64,000 bases of DNA from Anaeramoeba flamelloides (taxonomy: Eukaryota; Metamonada; Anaeramoebidae). Location of the stretch: contig JANTQA010000023.1 of the NCBI GenBank assembly GCA_027625915.1, forward strand, positions 23,064,001 through 23,128,000, in the 5' to 3' direction. Positions within the stretch are counted from its first letter, which is position 1. Every line of letters starts with the position of its first letter. The notes under the pieces are model-generated. The model worked only from the letters and a program-made list of their open reading frames with translations, made no database searches and was not told the origin of the DNA. The position numbers and the translations under genes are program-made. Shown piece by piece: positions 47,591 through 59,468 of this stretch.

Positions 47591-50500
47591 AAAAGCAAAA
47601 CTAAAATTTGAAAAATTAGAAAAAATGATTCTGATCCAAAAAATTGAAAATATTTTTTTGTTAAGAATATTGGAATAAACCCTCAAAACAACTCCCATTA
47701 ACATTATAAAGTGAGTCAAAAATTATGAAAAATAGTTTATTATAACTTTGACGGTATTAGAAAATCAAAGGAGAAAAAATAAATTTTTTATTAGTAACTG
47801 GGATTAAAACAAAAATTTTGAATTACAAAAAAGGAAGTGATTTTTATTTTTTTTTTTTAGATTGTCTTTTTTATCACTTTTTTCAAGTTTATTGACTCTT
47901 TGTTTTCAAATAAATTGTACAAAATGTTCATTTAGCTTTTCAAAATTTTTTTAATAGATCAAAGTCAAATTTCAAATGGTTAATTCTGAAAATCAGTTAT
48001 ATTTGTATCCCTTTTTAAAATTGGGTATTTTGATGACTGGATTTAATTCTTTGGTGATTATGTTTTTTTTTTTTTGGAAGGTTGAATGAAAATTTTGTTC
48101 CTTTAATTTTTCAATTAATAGTATTTTAAAAAGTGTGAACTTTTGTTCGAATTAAAACTTTTCCAAAAAATATGGTTTGAAAAAAGTGAAGGGTTTTTTT
48201 TAATAAAAATCAATTTTGATTTTTTTCGATTTCTTCCCTAGATGAATTTTTTGTATGTTGGGAAGAAGAGCTGGAATGTAAAATGATAGTGTGGTTAATT
48301 TCTAATACTGGAGATACTGAAACACAAAAACATGGGTAACTTGAAAATAAAAACCAAAAAGAAAAGGTAAAAATATCAAAGGTAAAAATATCAAAGGTAA
48401 AAAAAGAAAATCAAAAAAAAAAAAAAAAAAAAAACAGTACGGCAATTAAAAAACGAGCCCTAAAAGAACACTCATGTTCAATTATTGAAACAAACCAAAT
48501 TAAATTAAAAGTATCCTGGGTGTGATTCTGTGTGTTATTTCTTAATTCAAGACATTATTGGTTTTTTTTCTGTTTTTTGCCAATTGCTTTTAATGTAAAC
48601 TCTTTTTAAATTTCTTTTTCTAAACCCCTTGAAATTATTTTTTTTTTTTTCTTTTCAATTTTTTGTTTTTTCTTTTTAACTATGAAGAAAATTCGGGAAT
48701 ACATTTGCTTTGAATAATGATGAAATCTATAATTTTACACTTAAATTACCTTTAAGGGGATTTAAGTAAGGACATTTAGTGTGTAATCTACACTTCTTCT
48801 ATAATAAAAAAAAAAAAAATAAAAAACAATTTTTCTGGTTTTTCTATTTTAATAAAAGCAAATAAATAAACATATGTGTAGGGTGGGGCGGAATAGAGGT
48901 TATCATAAGAATAAAAGCTATTTTAAAATTTTTGATTACTCAATTTTTTAAAACTTGAATTTTTTCAAAAAACTCTTTACTTTTTTAAAACTTTTTTTTT
49001 TTGGAAAAGTTTTAATTCGAACAAAAGAATCGCTTTTTAAAATAATTAACTTCAAAAAAGTGATTAAAAAGACAATCTAAAAAAAAAAAGAAAAAGCTCA
49101 CTTTTATAAAAATAGCTTGACCACCAAAAAAGCAATGTAATATCAATAAACTAAACTTTAATGATTTTAAGATAAAAAAAAAAATTAATAAAGATAATAC
49201 TTCTTTCTAACCATATAGAATATAAAGATGATAATCGAAAATTAAAAGTTGGTTGCGGATTAATCAAGAGAAAATAAATGGTTTTTTCGACTTTTTAAAG
49301 CCAATAGAAGCAATAAATCAGTGGTTACTATATTAAAATGGTACCGTTGTTTAGTTACTTATTTTCAAATCTAATGGTCAAACAAATCCCTTAACAGAAA
49401 AAAAAAAAATCCTCATTTTTAAGGACTATGTTTCCAGTTAAAAAAGGCAAAATTGTTGATAAAAATACTTCCTCAAGGGTTGCCTAATCACAACTTAATT
49501 TTAACATGAGAATTTCTTTGACTAAAAATGGGTTGTTTTCACAATTTTCACAATTTTACCCTTTCTTAGATCTTTAAAAATTATTTGATTTTAATATATC
49601 ATAATTTCTCTTTCAAATCTATAAGCACAAAACAATTTCTGTGGCCGTTCTAAATATTGTTTTTAGTTGCGTTGATAACAATGAAATGTTTTAAATTTTG
49701 AATTTGTACTTGAAAATCTCTATTAAATTTTTTTTACTTAAATTTAATAGAGATTGAGAAAATTTTTTACCAATTACTAGATTTGAAAAACCCTGTTTAC
49801 CTTCAATATTAAACATATTTCTAGATAAGGGTTCCTTCTTGAAGAAATTGGTCAAAAAAAAATAATAGAGACTAGCCCCTTAATTTCTTTTTTGAAAATT
49901 TTCATTCAAAAATCTGTTTGGAAAAAAATTTTTTTTTTTTTTTGTGTTGATTGTAACTTTGAGTAATTTTTTTGATCCAATTTCTTCAGAAGAAGTATTT
50001 TTTTTGAGAAGTGGATGTAAAATAACGCAACAAATAAACTCTCCCAAGGTGAAAGTGTTCTCCTTGTAATTCCAAATTTTTTTTTCGCAATATGTACCCC
50101 AAAACGAGACTTCTTCACAACATATTTTCGCATGCTCTAAACATTATAATTTTGAGTTTTAAGGGTGAAAAAAGAATTAATTTTCGATCTGTTTGAAAAT
50201 TGGATTTGTTTTTGACTTTTCCATTTCCAATAAAATTGTTTCTTAAAAGTCGAACTTTGTAAAAACCATTTTCAATTCTTTTGCCTTACGACAAAATTAT
50301 AATCGAGGAGGGTTTTGTTTAACATAACAAAATATGCTGCCTAACACGAAAAGGGATGTCAACAACTTAATTTTTTGATGGTAAATTATTTTGAAAGGTA
50401 TTTTTTTTTTTATAAAACAAAATTCCAAAAATAGTCAAAAAGAGAAAAAAGATTTTAGTCTTACTTGTTCAATAAATATATAAAGTGCACTCTCCAAGCT

Positions 50501-50996
50501 TGTACAATAAATATCCAAATTGTAAAAGTTTGATGAAAAAATGCGACAGTTAGAATTGTTTGGCACGAATAAGTATGGCTGTTTGAATTTAAATTCACTA
50601 AGATTAAAAAAGAAAGGCTAGTCGCAACAGTAAATATTGAAGTCAACGTTTTGGATCGAACCTATATTAGGGTACAAATTTGTGGGTGTTTTAATTATTA
50701 AATTTTGATTGTTGTCATACGTACACCATGAATTATTTTTGATGGGCAAATTTCGATACGTTGTAAAAAAAAATAGAAAGGGAAAAAGGCTTGGTTAAAT
50801 CTTAAATCGATTTCTATCAAATCAATAGAATGTAAATGATAAGCAACACAGGAAATAAAAAGTTATAAGCAAAAGGATTGAAAGTTACATTTATGGGCGA
50901 AACATTTCGACGCTTCATAAAAAAGTAAAATAAGGTTAATTCAAATATAACAGAGATCCCAGACACAACGACTAATAATATAACTGAGTTGTCCAT
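44280..50996 (-). CDS. Seven-transmembrane RGS protein, three exons
   Basis: Exons 50996-50850, 50661-50465 and 45604-44280; introns of 188 and 4860 bases. The second junction is phase 2 and the split codon (AA/A) restores Lys: YLLNK/EKLKSIKRF. The N-terminal part gives seven membrane spans, three in exons 1-2 (MDNSVILLVV; SIFTVATSLSFLILV; FTIWIFIVQAWRVHF) and four in exon 3, with the NGDC loop before the fifth as in plant RGS1. The RGS domain starts about residue 344: KFKHILTD, FFKFLQLDYSIENLLFYQAV, then in the next frame QQIIKNFVQVNARLEVNLSH and CFEEAKKKILFLM. An acidic Asn/Asp/Glu tail follows. RGS domains speed GTP hydrolysis by G-alpha at the plasma membrane. One base too many in an A13/A10 run (44769-44793) breaks the frame mid-domain; without it the protein is 555 residues. 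The start is the first ATG of exon 1. Confidence 0.85.
46011..47373. mobile_element. TIR-bounded element, about 1.36 kb, in the receptor intron
   Basis: The left TTTTTCAAAAATTGTGACTC then ACC and the complement of the right ATTTCAAAAATTGTGACTC then ACC are inverted repeats. It contains, on the plus strand, a 110-codon frame (46622-46954; ATG at its head, then QIFPTTHHANFPRYTNWDL and MDHVVPKTIRGDN) that I cannot assign. Its 46930-47240 part is the uninterrupted relative of 6380-7650. No transposase signature seen. Confidence 0.5.
47538..47588. repeat. Poly-A tract, 51 bases
   Basis: The longest homopolymer in the window. It lies between two TIR elements in the receptor intron. Its exact length may be an assembly artefact. 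Confidence 0.8.
47846..49092. mobile_element. TIR-bounded element, about 1.25 kb, in the receptor intron
   Basis: The left end TTTTTTTAGATTGTCTTTTT then TATCACTTTTTT and the complement of the right end (TTTTTTAGATTGTCTTTTTA then ATCACTTTTTT) form inverted repeats of about 45 bases. A second inner pair, GTTCGAATTAAAACTTTTCC at 48145-48170 and its complement at 48995-49025, adds to the arms. The left arm holds about 235 extra bases. No protein found. Confidence 0.6.
49100..49700. other. Intron sequence, nothing recognised
   Basis: AT-rich part of the long receptor intron. Confidence 0.4.
49705..49895. repeat. Dispersed repeat, second copy at 2275-2475
   Basis: Matches the copy just after the 14-3-3 gene in the same direction. 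It opens with a small hairpin: TCTCTATTAAATTTTTTTT, then AAATTTAATAGAGA. Confidence 0.6.
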
Positions 50997-50999
50997 CTT

Positions 51000-52740
51000 T
51001 GTTGTGCTTTTGAATCCTTGAACGAAATAATAATTGTAAAAAAAAATGATGAAAGACAATAAATACTTTGATCTTTTCAAATTTGGGTTTTGTGGGGACG
51101 GACTTGTACTTCTTGGTGAATAGCTGTTGAATTTTTTTTAATAACTTTTGGGAATTTTTACTTTTTCAAACAAACAATCAAAGTCTGATCTTAATAATCG
51201 ATTTTTTTTTTCAATATTTATTTTTCACTCTCCCTAAAGTTGTTGGAAAGTTACACACACACATAGTCTTACAGTTTTGTCAATTTTGTTTTGGCATTTA
51301 TTTTTCCAAATTTAAATCGTAATTAATGTGCTGAAATCTTTTAGACAAAATCAATTTTAGTCTTATTTTAAAAGTAAATAAGACATCAGATCTATTAGCT
51401 TGAAAATGTGAATGTCTTGTCAAAAATGTGAAAAAAATTTTGGAAAAGTGTTAATTTATCAGAATTAAAACCAAGCTTTCATTTAACACTCAAGAAACGA
51501 GACTGATTTTTTTCGATTTTTGTTCACTTTTTTACAAAATAAATTCTGTTTTTAAAGAGTGTTTTACATGATCAACAAACACAGTGACTGATTTAAAAAT
51601 AGTGATTGAACTTGATACTGATAGAAAAATTATTTTTCTTTTTAAGGAGAAATTGAGAAATTCCAATAAATCCAAATTGTGTTTTTTCTTTTTGTCACAA
51701 AACAAAAAAAAAAACCTTGTCAAAGTATTGTAAATCTCAAATAATACGAATAGTATCAAAGGTTATACAAATTGAGATACACTCCAAATCTTTTGTCAAT
51801 ACTTCACTTTATTGATGAATGATCTTCTTGACTGTAACTAAAAAACAATTTGGGCAAAAAATTTTTGCTTCATTTTCCTTTATTATTTTTCTTCTCCAAA
51901 TAGAGGTAACCTAGAAATAGGTTGACATTTATGTCATACACTTTTGGTTGGTCCTTTTTTTTGAAACATTGGATCAGCTAAAAATCCTAAATGAAACAAA
52001 TAATGAGAAGTGAAAAAAATCAATATACGAAATTTTATTTCGTTTTAAAATTCTTTATTTATTATTTCAAATTCTCATTTTGTTATTATTTTTTACTCTT
52101 TCGTTGTTACACCTTCTCCTTGAACCTGTGGCAATTTTTCCAAACTAAATCAAGTATTAAAGCAAAAATTTGTAATTAAAGATTTTTTTTTTGACAACAA
52201 AAAGCAATTTGGCATCCATACCTATGTTCTTAGACAAAGAAATTGAATTTTTATAATAAGGCAGTTACGAAATTGTTAACTTCTTATTTCCAAATAAATA
52301 AAAATTTGTAACATTAGGGTTGGTTTATTGATCTTTAAAATTCGAATGGGTAAAAACAAAGTTGATCTTCTTTTGGGTTCTCTAAAATCTTGAATGTACT
52401 CAAGATTCCTTCTTTTCCAATTAATTGAATAAAAAAGTGCCAAACAAATAAGTGAGATCATAAATCTCAATCTGTTTCTTTGAAAGTTTTTCTTGTTAAA
52501 AAAGCGGAAGTTCAAGTAAAAATATTCCCCAATTGACAATTCAAGTTCCGTCTGATAGTTGTCGAAAAAAGCAAAATTACTTTTAGTGTGGCTATCGGGG
52601 AGTAAGGTTTCTGTTTATTTTTATAATTAAGTTGATTTAGTGAATTATCTTCTGTGATATTTGTTTATTTAAAAAAATTTTTTCGAATTATAATCCAAAA
52701 AAAATGCGAACTTTGTACTTTGTTCAGCTGATTAAGGGCT
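51000..52740. other. Intergenic stretch upstream of the receptor gene
   Basis: The open frame continues 42 codons upstream of the receptor ATG without another ATG, so the leader may be here. Weak remnants of family C arms lie near 51860 and 52490-52550. Minus-strand frames at 51532-51759 and 52276-52539 have no family features. Confidence 0.4.
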
Positions 52741-52743
52741 ATC

Positions 52744-52888
52744 TTAAATAAGCCCACTATGAAGGAAAGTATGTGTATAACCTTTGTTAGGCTCTTCTCT
52801 TGATCGCTTGATATCCAAAAGAACTAGAAAATTCTTGATTGTAAGTCGGTGGTGTTTTCCACAATTTACCGAGGTTATTTTAAGGAGA
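52744..52888 (-). pseudogene. Fragment with one RCC1-like repeat motif, doubtful
   Basis: A short open frame reads LLKITSVNCGKHHRLTIKN then FLVLLDIKRSREEPNKGY. The ITSVNCGKHHRLTI part resembles the conserved turn of RCC1/beta-propeller repeats (I..V..G..H...). It has no ATG of its own and abuts a family B element whose end at 52892 supplies the first codons. Best read as a leftover exon piece cut by the insertion. Confidence 0.25.
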
Positions 52889-52891
52889 GTA

Positions 52892-53280
52892 GACTCCAAT
52901 TCAAAATTTTTTAATAGACCAAAATTCAATTTTTGAAAAAAAAATCTTATTTAATCAATTATCGAAGATTTACTAAATTAGAACCATTTACTAATTTGAA
53001 GACAACATTTGTTTATAAATTATAATACCGACATAACAAAAAACAAATAATTATCAATACAAATAAATTATTGGTGTGTTAAAAATTTTGGAGAGAGCAA
53101 ATAAAAAAATACACTAATAAATTTGTCTAAAATTTATTAGCAATATTAATGGATCAAATGGTTAGATAACATCAACTAATTTTATTTGGGTTTTTCTATT
53201 TGGAACAACTCAACTTTAACCTAATATCAATTGTTGAAAAAAAATATTTTTATCGAACTAAACAAGTTACTTATCGTAAT
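52892..53280. mobile_element. Family B TIR element, inverted and truncated copy
   Basis: On the plus strand it begins GACTCCAATTCAAAATTTTT after TA, the complement of the family's right end, and runs inwards to the middle of the element (AACTTTAACCTAATATCAAT). The far end is missing. Confidence 0.7.
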
Positions 53281-53339
53281 GAAAAAAAATGCCTGACATG
53301 AGAAAAATACAGGAACAGATTTTTTATTGTGAATCTTTG

Positions 53340-54010
53340 GAAAATTTTGGTGTGTAATTGTAAATATTTTAAAATCAAATCCTTATTTGAAAATTTACAA
53401 AATTTTTTATTAACCAGTAATAAACACATAATTGTCATTAAAGTGCTGTTTATCTATAGAATACTTGTCTATTTGTTTGATAACTGAAATGAATCTACTT
53501 TTGTTGAAAAACATTCTTGTTTTTTCGAGGTTTACTATTAATTTTCATATAAATTAAAGTCAGGACAACTTTTAAGGCACAAACTTTCAACAAAAATTAA
53601 GGCACAAAAAAATCTCAAATTAAGAACAATATTTGAAATTTTTGTTTTTCCACAAATTATTTTACTCAAATCCGAATTTTGTACCTTAATTTTAGTTTTG
53701 TATTGTGACTTAATTTTTGTTGAAATTTTATAGCTTAAAAGTAGAACTGACTGTAATTATTATTCTTGTTTTTTTATTTGATAATGTTTGAAGGGTATTT
53801 TGAATAAATGTAATTTAATTAATCATCTTTCTTATAAGTGAGTAAGTTATATTTTAAAATGGCTGTTTTGTTAATAAAAAGGATTTGATAATAAATTTAG
53901 GAATTACACTACAATTTTCCAAATACTCATAATTAAAAATCTGTTCCTCTATTTTTTTCATGCCAGGTATTTTTTTTCATTATTATGTGTAACTTGTAAC
54001 GTTTGATCAG
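53340..54010. repeat. Dispersed repeat carrying a MITE, partner of 8925-9400
   Basis: It aligns with 8925-9400 on both sides of the family A MITE at 53557-53753. The blocks on either side of the MITE (GAGGTTTACTAT and TTTGATAATGTTT..AATTAATCAT) are close together in the 9.1-kb copy. Confidence 0.6.
53557..53753. mobile_element. Family A MITE, 197 bp, with an empty-site relative
   Basis: AAGTCAGGACAACTTTTAAG at the left and GTAGAACTGACTG at the right, TA on both sides. The relative at about 9160 lacks it. Confidence 0.85.
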
Positions 54011-54014
54011 AAAT

Positions 54015-54770
54015 TTTTTTTTACTTCTCCCATTCAAAAAATGAAATGAAAAAAAAAAACTAAAAGATGAAAAAATGTTTTTCTATTGTTCAGACAATCA
54101 AAATTATTTCGAATTTGAATGAATTTGTATTATTGAAATTTTTTAAACCATTTTAACTCTATTGAAAATTTTGAATTTTATTTATTATCTACACTATCTA
54201 AATAACCCATGTTTTTTATTTTAACCCCTTACTAAAATTTAACTCATTCAAAAAATATTGGCTAACTGTAGAAATAGAATAAAGAATTCAATGGAATGTG
54301 AAACAGTATATCAACAAGAAATTGGGTTCTTAAAATAAATATTAAAATAGAATTATGAAGATATGGAAAGATTTAAATGTAATTTTTTGACAAAAAAATT
54401 GAGTATAATTTCATTTTTTGAATTTTTATAAAAAAATTATTAAATCTCAGAAATTTTGTAAATATGTCTAAATTTTTGAAATAAAAGCATTTAATATTAT
54501 TGAGAAATTAATGTTAATCAAAGGTCTAACCTCTAAAGCCAATTTAAATCCGAATCAAGGATATATAAGTGTCTTATGGTCTTCAAATACACAATCTGAA
54601 AAAAATAAAACCTGGGTTAAATTTTAGTAATGGGTGAAAGGTTGTCAAATTGGGTTATTTACACCACTGTATTTTCTAATAAAAATATTTGAAAAAAACA
54701 AGTTTTCTAGTTCTAACTAAATTTTTTCCGAGGTTTTTATTGGAAAATAGATAATAGTTGTCTATCTAAA
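54015..54770. other. Intergenic stretch, nothing recognised
   Basis: AT-rich, no supported feature. Confidence 0.4.
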
Positions 54771-54773
54771 AAA

Positions 54774-54902
54774 ATGGCGGGGTTGTGGTTTTTCGAACCA
54801 GATAACAATAAAAAATCTGATGAGTTTAAATTTCAGATTCCGAAATTTTCGAATTTTCATTGTTCCTCAGGATATCAAGAAATAAAGTCAAGAACCCAAT
54901 AA
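54774..54902 (+). CDS. Small open frame of 42 residues, unknown
   Basis: ATG to TAA with richer, codon-like composition than its flanks: MAGLWFFEPDNNKKSDEFKF then QIPKFSNFHCSSGYQEIKSR then TQ. A TTCATTGTTCCTCAG inside it looks like a splice acceptor, so it could also be two exon pieces or a fragment. No family recognised. Confidence 0.3.
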   Translation: MAGLWFFEPDNNKKSDEFKFQIPKFSNFHCSSGYQEIKSRTQ

Positions 54903-55147
54903 TATATTGAAACACACCACCATTCAGAAGGGCTGTATTTTAGAGAATCTTTTTTCAGCTGAAATTTTTGTCATGAAAAAGCCAAATGAATATATTTAAA
55001 TTATTTGAAAATCAATCTATTATTGATCTCAGCGCTTAATGATGAGAGAAAATTAAATCTCAAAACATATCAACTCTCATTAATTGTATGGAGATCATAA
55101 GGTTTTCCATTCAGTTAAGAAAAAATAGTTACAAGTAAAAATAATAA

Positions 55148-55303
55148 AAAAAATTTTTTATTAAGGGATTAGTGTCCACCAATGAGAAGGCCAACGTTAA
55201 AGTATGTTGTTATTGTACCCAAATCACAATAGTGGGCCAGAGTTTAAACGCCTCGAAAAAATCGATTAGTCAAGCAGTAATATTTGTAGATCTCATCATT
55301 TAA
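55148..55303 (+). pseudogene. Coding-like open segment, no start codon
   Basis: An open frame of 51 codons including VSTNEKANVKVCCYCTQITI then VGQSLNASKKSISQAV. It begins after a stop without ATG and ends at TAA 55301-55303. It is 250 bases after the small frame at 54774, on the same strand but not joined by a splice pair I can support. Confidence 0.25.
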
Positions 55304-55304
55304 A

Positions 55305-55797
55305 AATGATCTATGTATTAGTAAAAAACCCAGGAATCTAAGAAAAAAATATGTATTTTTCCACAAATTTAATGGTTCAGACATTAATATTCGGTCTCCG
55401 AAGTTGCAAAATATTTTTCTTAAATTTACATCTAAATGTAAATTACTTACTAAAAAAATATAATTTTTTTAAAAAAATTAAATAATTAACCAATAGATTC
55501 TTTGACAAATTATTTCTAAAATATATGAAATCTAGTGCTGTTACAATCATCTTTACAAAAAAGAAACAAAAGTAACTAATCATTCTTGGGGGTTTTATGT
55601 TGATGATTATTGGTTTAATCTTTGATATTAAAAAATTCAAAAAAATGTTAGATTTGTAAGTTCTAAATATGGATTATTAAATACTGCCATATTATTCAAT
55701 GGCGTTCTATTTTTAGATTTGGAAAATTAATATATATAAAAAAATTCCAAACAATTAGAATTTTTAATTTTGATCATTCTTAAAACATATTAGAATT
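55305..55797. other. Intergenic stretch, nothing recognised
   Basis: AT-rich sequence before a family C MITE. No supported feature. Confidence 0.4.
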
Positions 55798-55799
55798 TA

Positions 55800-55974
55800 C
55801 TGGTATTTGAATTATAAATGGGAAATTTTTACTATTATAGGTCATCCCGTTTTAATTTCTTTTTTCAAATAGAGTCACAAATTAAAAGTTATTTCTTTGA
55901 GTACTCTACAAATAAAAGCAAAAGATATGAAAAATGAAGTGAAAATCATTTCCTATTTATAAATCAAATACCAG
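55800..55974. mobile_element. Family C MITE, 175 bp, TA-flanked
   Basis: CTGGTATTTGAATTATAAAT then GGGAAATTTTTAC at the left and its complement (GTGAAAATCATTTCC, then TATTTATAAATCAAATACCA, then G) at the right, TA at 55798-55799 and 55975-55976. The best-preserved family C copy. Confidence 0.82.
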
Positions 55975-55979
55975 TATTA

Positions 55980-58600
55980 TTCGATAATAGTTATAATCAA
56001 TTTTTTTAAAGCCATGTGAGCAAGGTAACACTAATATAATTTTCTCCCAATTACAACATACTTTGATTAATGGAGAATCTATGGCTAGGTTAATCTCTTA
56101 ACTTGGGAAATTTCAGTATTGTTGCATAGTTAAACTTCTTATATCCCTTAGCACCCCAAATATTCGAAAAATATTTCAACCAAAATTTTTAATTTGAAAT
56201 GTTATCAAAGGATTATAAGATATAGAATTTATAAAAAATAGTATTAGAAAGAAAAATTTATAATTATAAATTGTATCATTAGGTACAATAAAAAAATAAC
56301 TTGAAAAAAAAAAAAAATTCAATATTTGAATATTTTTTTAGTTGTTGTGATTTTATTATTTTCCCATCTAAATTTTGACAAAAAAAAATTATTTTTTTTT
56401 GAAAAGTTTGTCTAGACATCAAAAAAACCCTAGTTTTAATGATTAAAACACATCATACTTTACTAGAAATTTTTTTTGGTGCTCTTTGCACCCCAAAATT
56501 GCCAAAATTATTTCAGTAAATAATTTATTCATTACAAAAGATATTCTAACGATACATAGAAAATTTGTTTCTGAAACTGATTTAAATTCAATAACAATAT
56601 ATATATTTGAATCTAAATAATTTAAAAATAAAAAAAAATTAAATTTGAAAAAAAAATCAAATTTTTTTTCATTGTAAAATTTGGAAATTTTTTTTCAACA
56701 GGATTTTTTTTTCAAATTTGAATGATTTGGCCAAAAGTTCAAGTCAGATTAAGATTTGATTGTTTTTTTTTTTTTAATTTTTATTATTTTTTAATTTTTG
56801 ACTTTTTAAAATCTAGATATAAAAAACATAATATTATTGAATTAGAGACCATATATCAGAACTTATTTTCCAAGACCAGGATCAATTTAGAAAGGAAAAA
56901 TTCAAATTTCATAAATATATTATTCAAATAAATATCCATAACAAAAATCAAAAAAAAAAAAAATTTTGATTTCGAAGATTATTTTATTATCTTCGAATAA
57001 TATTTAAAAGTTATTATTTATTTTTTTTGTTTAATTTAGTGGTAATTATTTTTCAATTAAAAATTAATTTATATTGTTTAATTCTAATTAAATATAGGAA
57101 ATTATTTTACATTTTTTTTTTTTTGTTTTTTCAAGTAATTTCTATTGCTTAAATAAAAGTTTAGATAATTATTCATCTTAAACTTTTAATTTTGGCCGAA
57201 AAAAATAAATTTCATTTTTCTCTTGATTGGATATTTATTGAAAATTTTTACTAAAAAAAAATGAAATTTTTTGAGTAATTTATTTTTTTATTTATTTCTT
57301 TTATCATAAAATTAGCAATATGTTTTGAATATTATTATTAATAAATCAATCTATTGCGGTTTGAATTACTATTATTATAATAAAATTTCCTCTTTAAAAA
57401 ATTAAAATAAAAATAAAAATATTTAAAAAAAATGTTATAATGAATAATTATATTTTTTTTTTCTAATTTCAAAAAAAAATCAATAGTATAACTACTTTAC
57501 CATTGAATAATTTTGACTTTTTATTTTAATTAAAATCTGGATTAAAAACAAATTTGAAAATAAATATATTAGTACTACAATCTCATTTTAAATCTGTTTT
57601 TAAAAAACTTGATGAACTTTATGCAAATCTAGGGTGCTAAGTGATATAAAGATAATGTAGATACTTGAGAAAATTAGATCGTGTTACATAATAAAAAACG
57701 AAAACATTATCGAAAAATCCTCAGAAAAATACTTATAAACACAAATTTTAAACAACAGTTAAAGACTGATAAAAAAAAAGATCTAACATTAAATTTAAAA
57801 TATTTTCAAATCTTAAAAAAACTTGAAAAAAAAACAAACAATTATATTATGAAGCCGAAAAATGCTATGGAAAAACTTTAGAAGAGTCTTAAAGTCAAAT
57901 TAATCCATAATATTTCATAAACAATGATCACCCTTTGGATTAATATTGAGTTGAACGAATTCTTTATCATAAAAAAAAAAAAAAAAAGAATAAAGCGAAA
58001 AGGGGTTTTTCTATCTTCTTGAAAAGCGAAATAGGAAAAAATAACAAAAAAAAAAAAAATAACAATGTCTCATAAATTTCGAAGAATTAATAGGTTTTAT
58101 TTTGAGGAACTTTGTCGAAAATTTATTCAAAAATATTTCAATTTTGAAAAAATCTTTAGCAAGAAAAATTTATATTTGATCATCTTCAAAAGTTAGCCAG
58201 AATTATAGAGTTATCTCAAAACAAAAAAAAAAAAATATTTTCTATTTTTCTCATGTTGTAAAAAAAAAAGAAATTCTTGAATATTGAAAATTATTTTTTT
58301 ACCAACAAAAATCCACTTTAGAAACAAAAAATATAATTACAAAAAGAAGAAAAGGTCAACTTTTCTAAATCTTAAAATTAGGAAAATTTTAACTTTTGAA
58401 TCTCATAAATTTGGTATTTTATACCTAGAGAAGATTTTTTGTTAAATTATAATACGAGGGGGTACAAGAACCTATGATTAAGTTTCAAAAAAAAAAAATT
58501 CGATTTAAGATAAAATAAGATATGTGTATTTGCTCTTTTGGTATTATTATATAAAGATTAAAAAATAATTGAATGTAGGAAGAAAAAAGAAAATCTTTAT
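55980..58600. other. Intergenic stretch with doubtful short frames
   Basis: 2.6 kb of very AT-rich DNA. Frames at 56722-56931 and 57681-57881 are Lys/Asn/Phe-rich; the first ends in a less repetitive part (IIELETIYQNLFSKTRINLE) but has no family features. Confidence 0.4.
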
Positions 58601-58603
58601 ATA

Positions 58604-58799
58604 CCACCAGTTCTATTTTTAACATACAAACTTTCAACGAAATTTACGCCACAGAAAAACGGCAAATTAAAACACATTTTTTGGAATTTTTTTTGACACA
58701 AATTATTTTATTAGAAATGGAATTTTGTTCTCACATTGGGGATTTTTTTTTGTGACTAAAAATTTGTTGAAATTTGATTCTTATAAGTGTAAATTACTG
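58604..58799. mobile_element. Family A MITE, 196 bp, old and diverged
   Basis: CCACCAGTTCTATTTTTAAC at the left and AAATTACTG at the right with TA on both sides. It keeps the CAAACTTTCAACGAAATTTA core but has many more changes than other copies, so it is an older insertion. Confidence 0.75.
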
Positions 58800-59175
58800 T
58801 AATAGCATTTAAAAAATATTATTTTTTTCTCTTTCCTTCAACATTCTTGGAATTATTATTCAATTAAAAATAAATTAAAAAAATAAATAATATAAAAAAA
58901 TTGACTGGTTTATCATCCAAAAGAAGGATAGGTATTTTCTCAGGAGATACATTACTAACTCAATTATTTCACTTTATTACACATTTTCTTTTCAAAAATA
59001 TAAAAATATTAACAATTCTTGTTCAAGTGGTTTCTGATAACTTAATGTTAATAAAAAAAAAAATATAAACAAAGAGGAAATAAATGATCAATAGTAAAAA
59101 TATAAAAAATATAAAAATCATTTTGTTTGAATCAAAATAATGAAAAAACTAAAAAATCCTTACATTTTTGGGAAA

Positions 59176-59425
59176 AGTGTTTAACAAATATTTGAATTGG
59201 GAGATTTTATCTAGAGGGAAAACAAGATTTATTAATCAAAGAAAAAATAAATGATTAAAGACAAAATGGGGAATTAAACAATTACAATTTTTTTAATGCC
59301 GTCTAATGGTATGTTGTTTTTCATTGATTTGTGGATTATTAAGAATTTGTTATAAAAATTTGAAATTTGTAAGATCAACAAAAAAACTCTAACCATTTCA
59401 ATAATCAAGAAAATTTAATTTTGTT
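59176..59425 (+). mobile_element. Fragment of the family E element seen at 6676-7566
   Basis: It starts at the element's terminal region (TTGAATTGGGAG) and continues through AATAAATGATTAAAGACAAA to AACCATTTCAATAATCAAGA, matching about 6690-6910. It stops 44 bases before a family A MITE. Confidence 0.6.
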
Positions 59426-59468
59426 TGTTGGTTTGATTGGAAATAATATAACGTTTTCTTTGATGTTA

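Noticed and set aside
47493-47719. Poly-Lys and poly-Phe frames
   Set aside because: They are translations of the 51-base A run.
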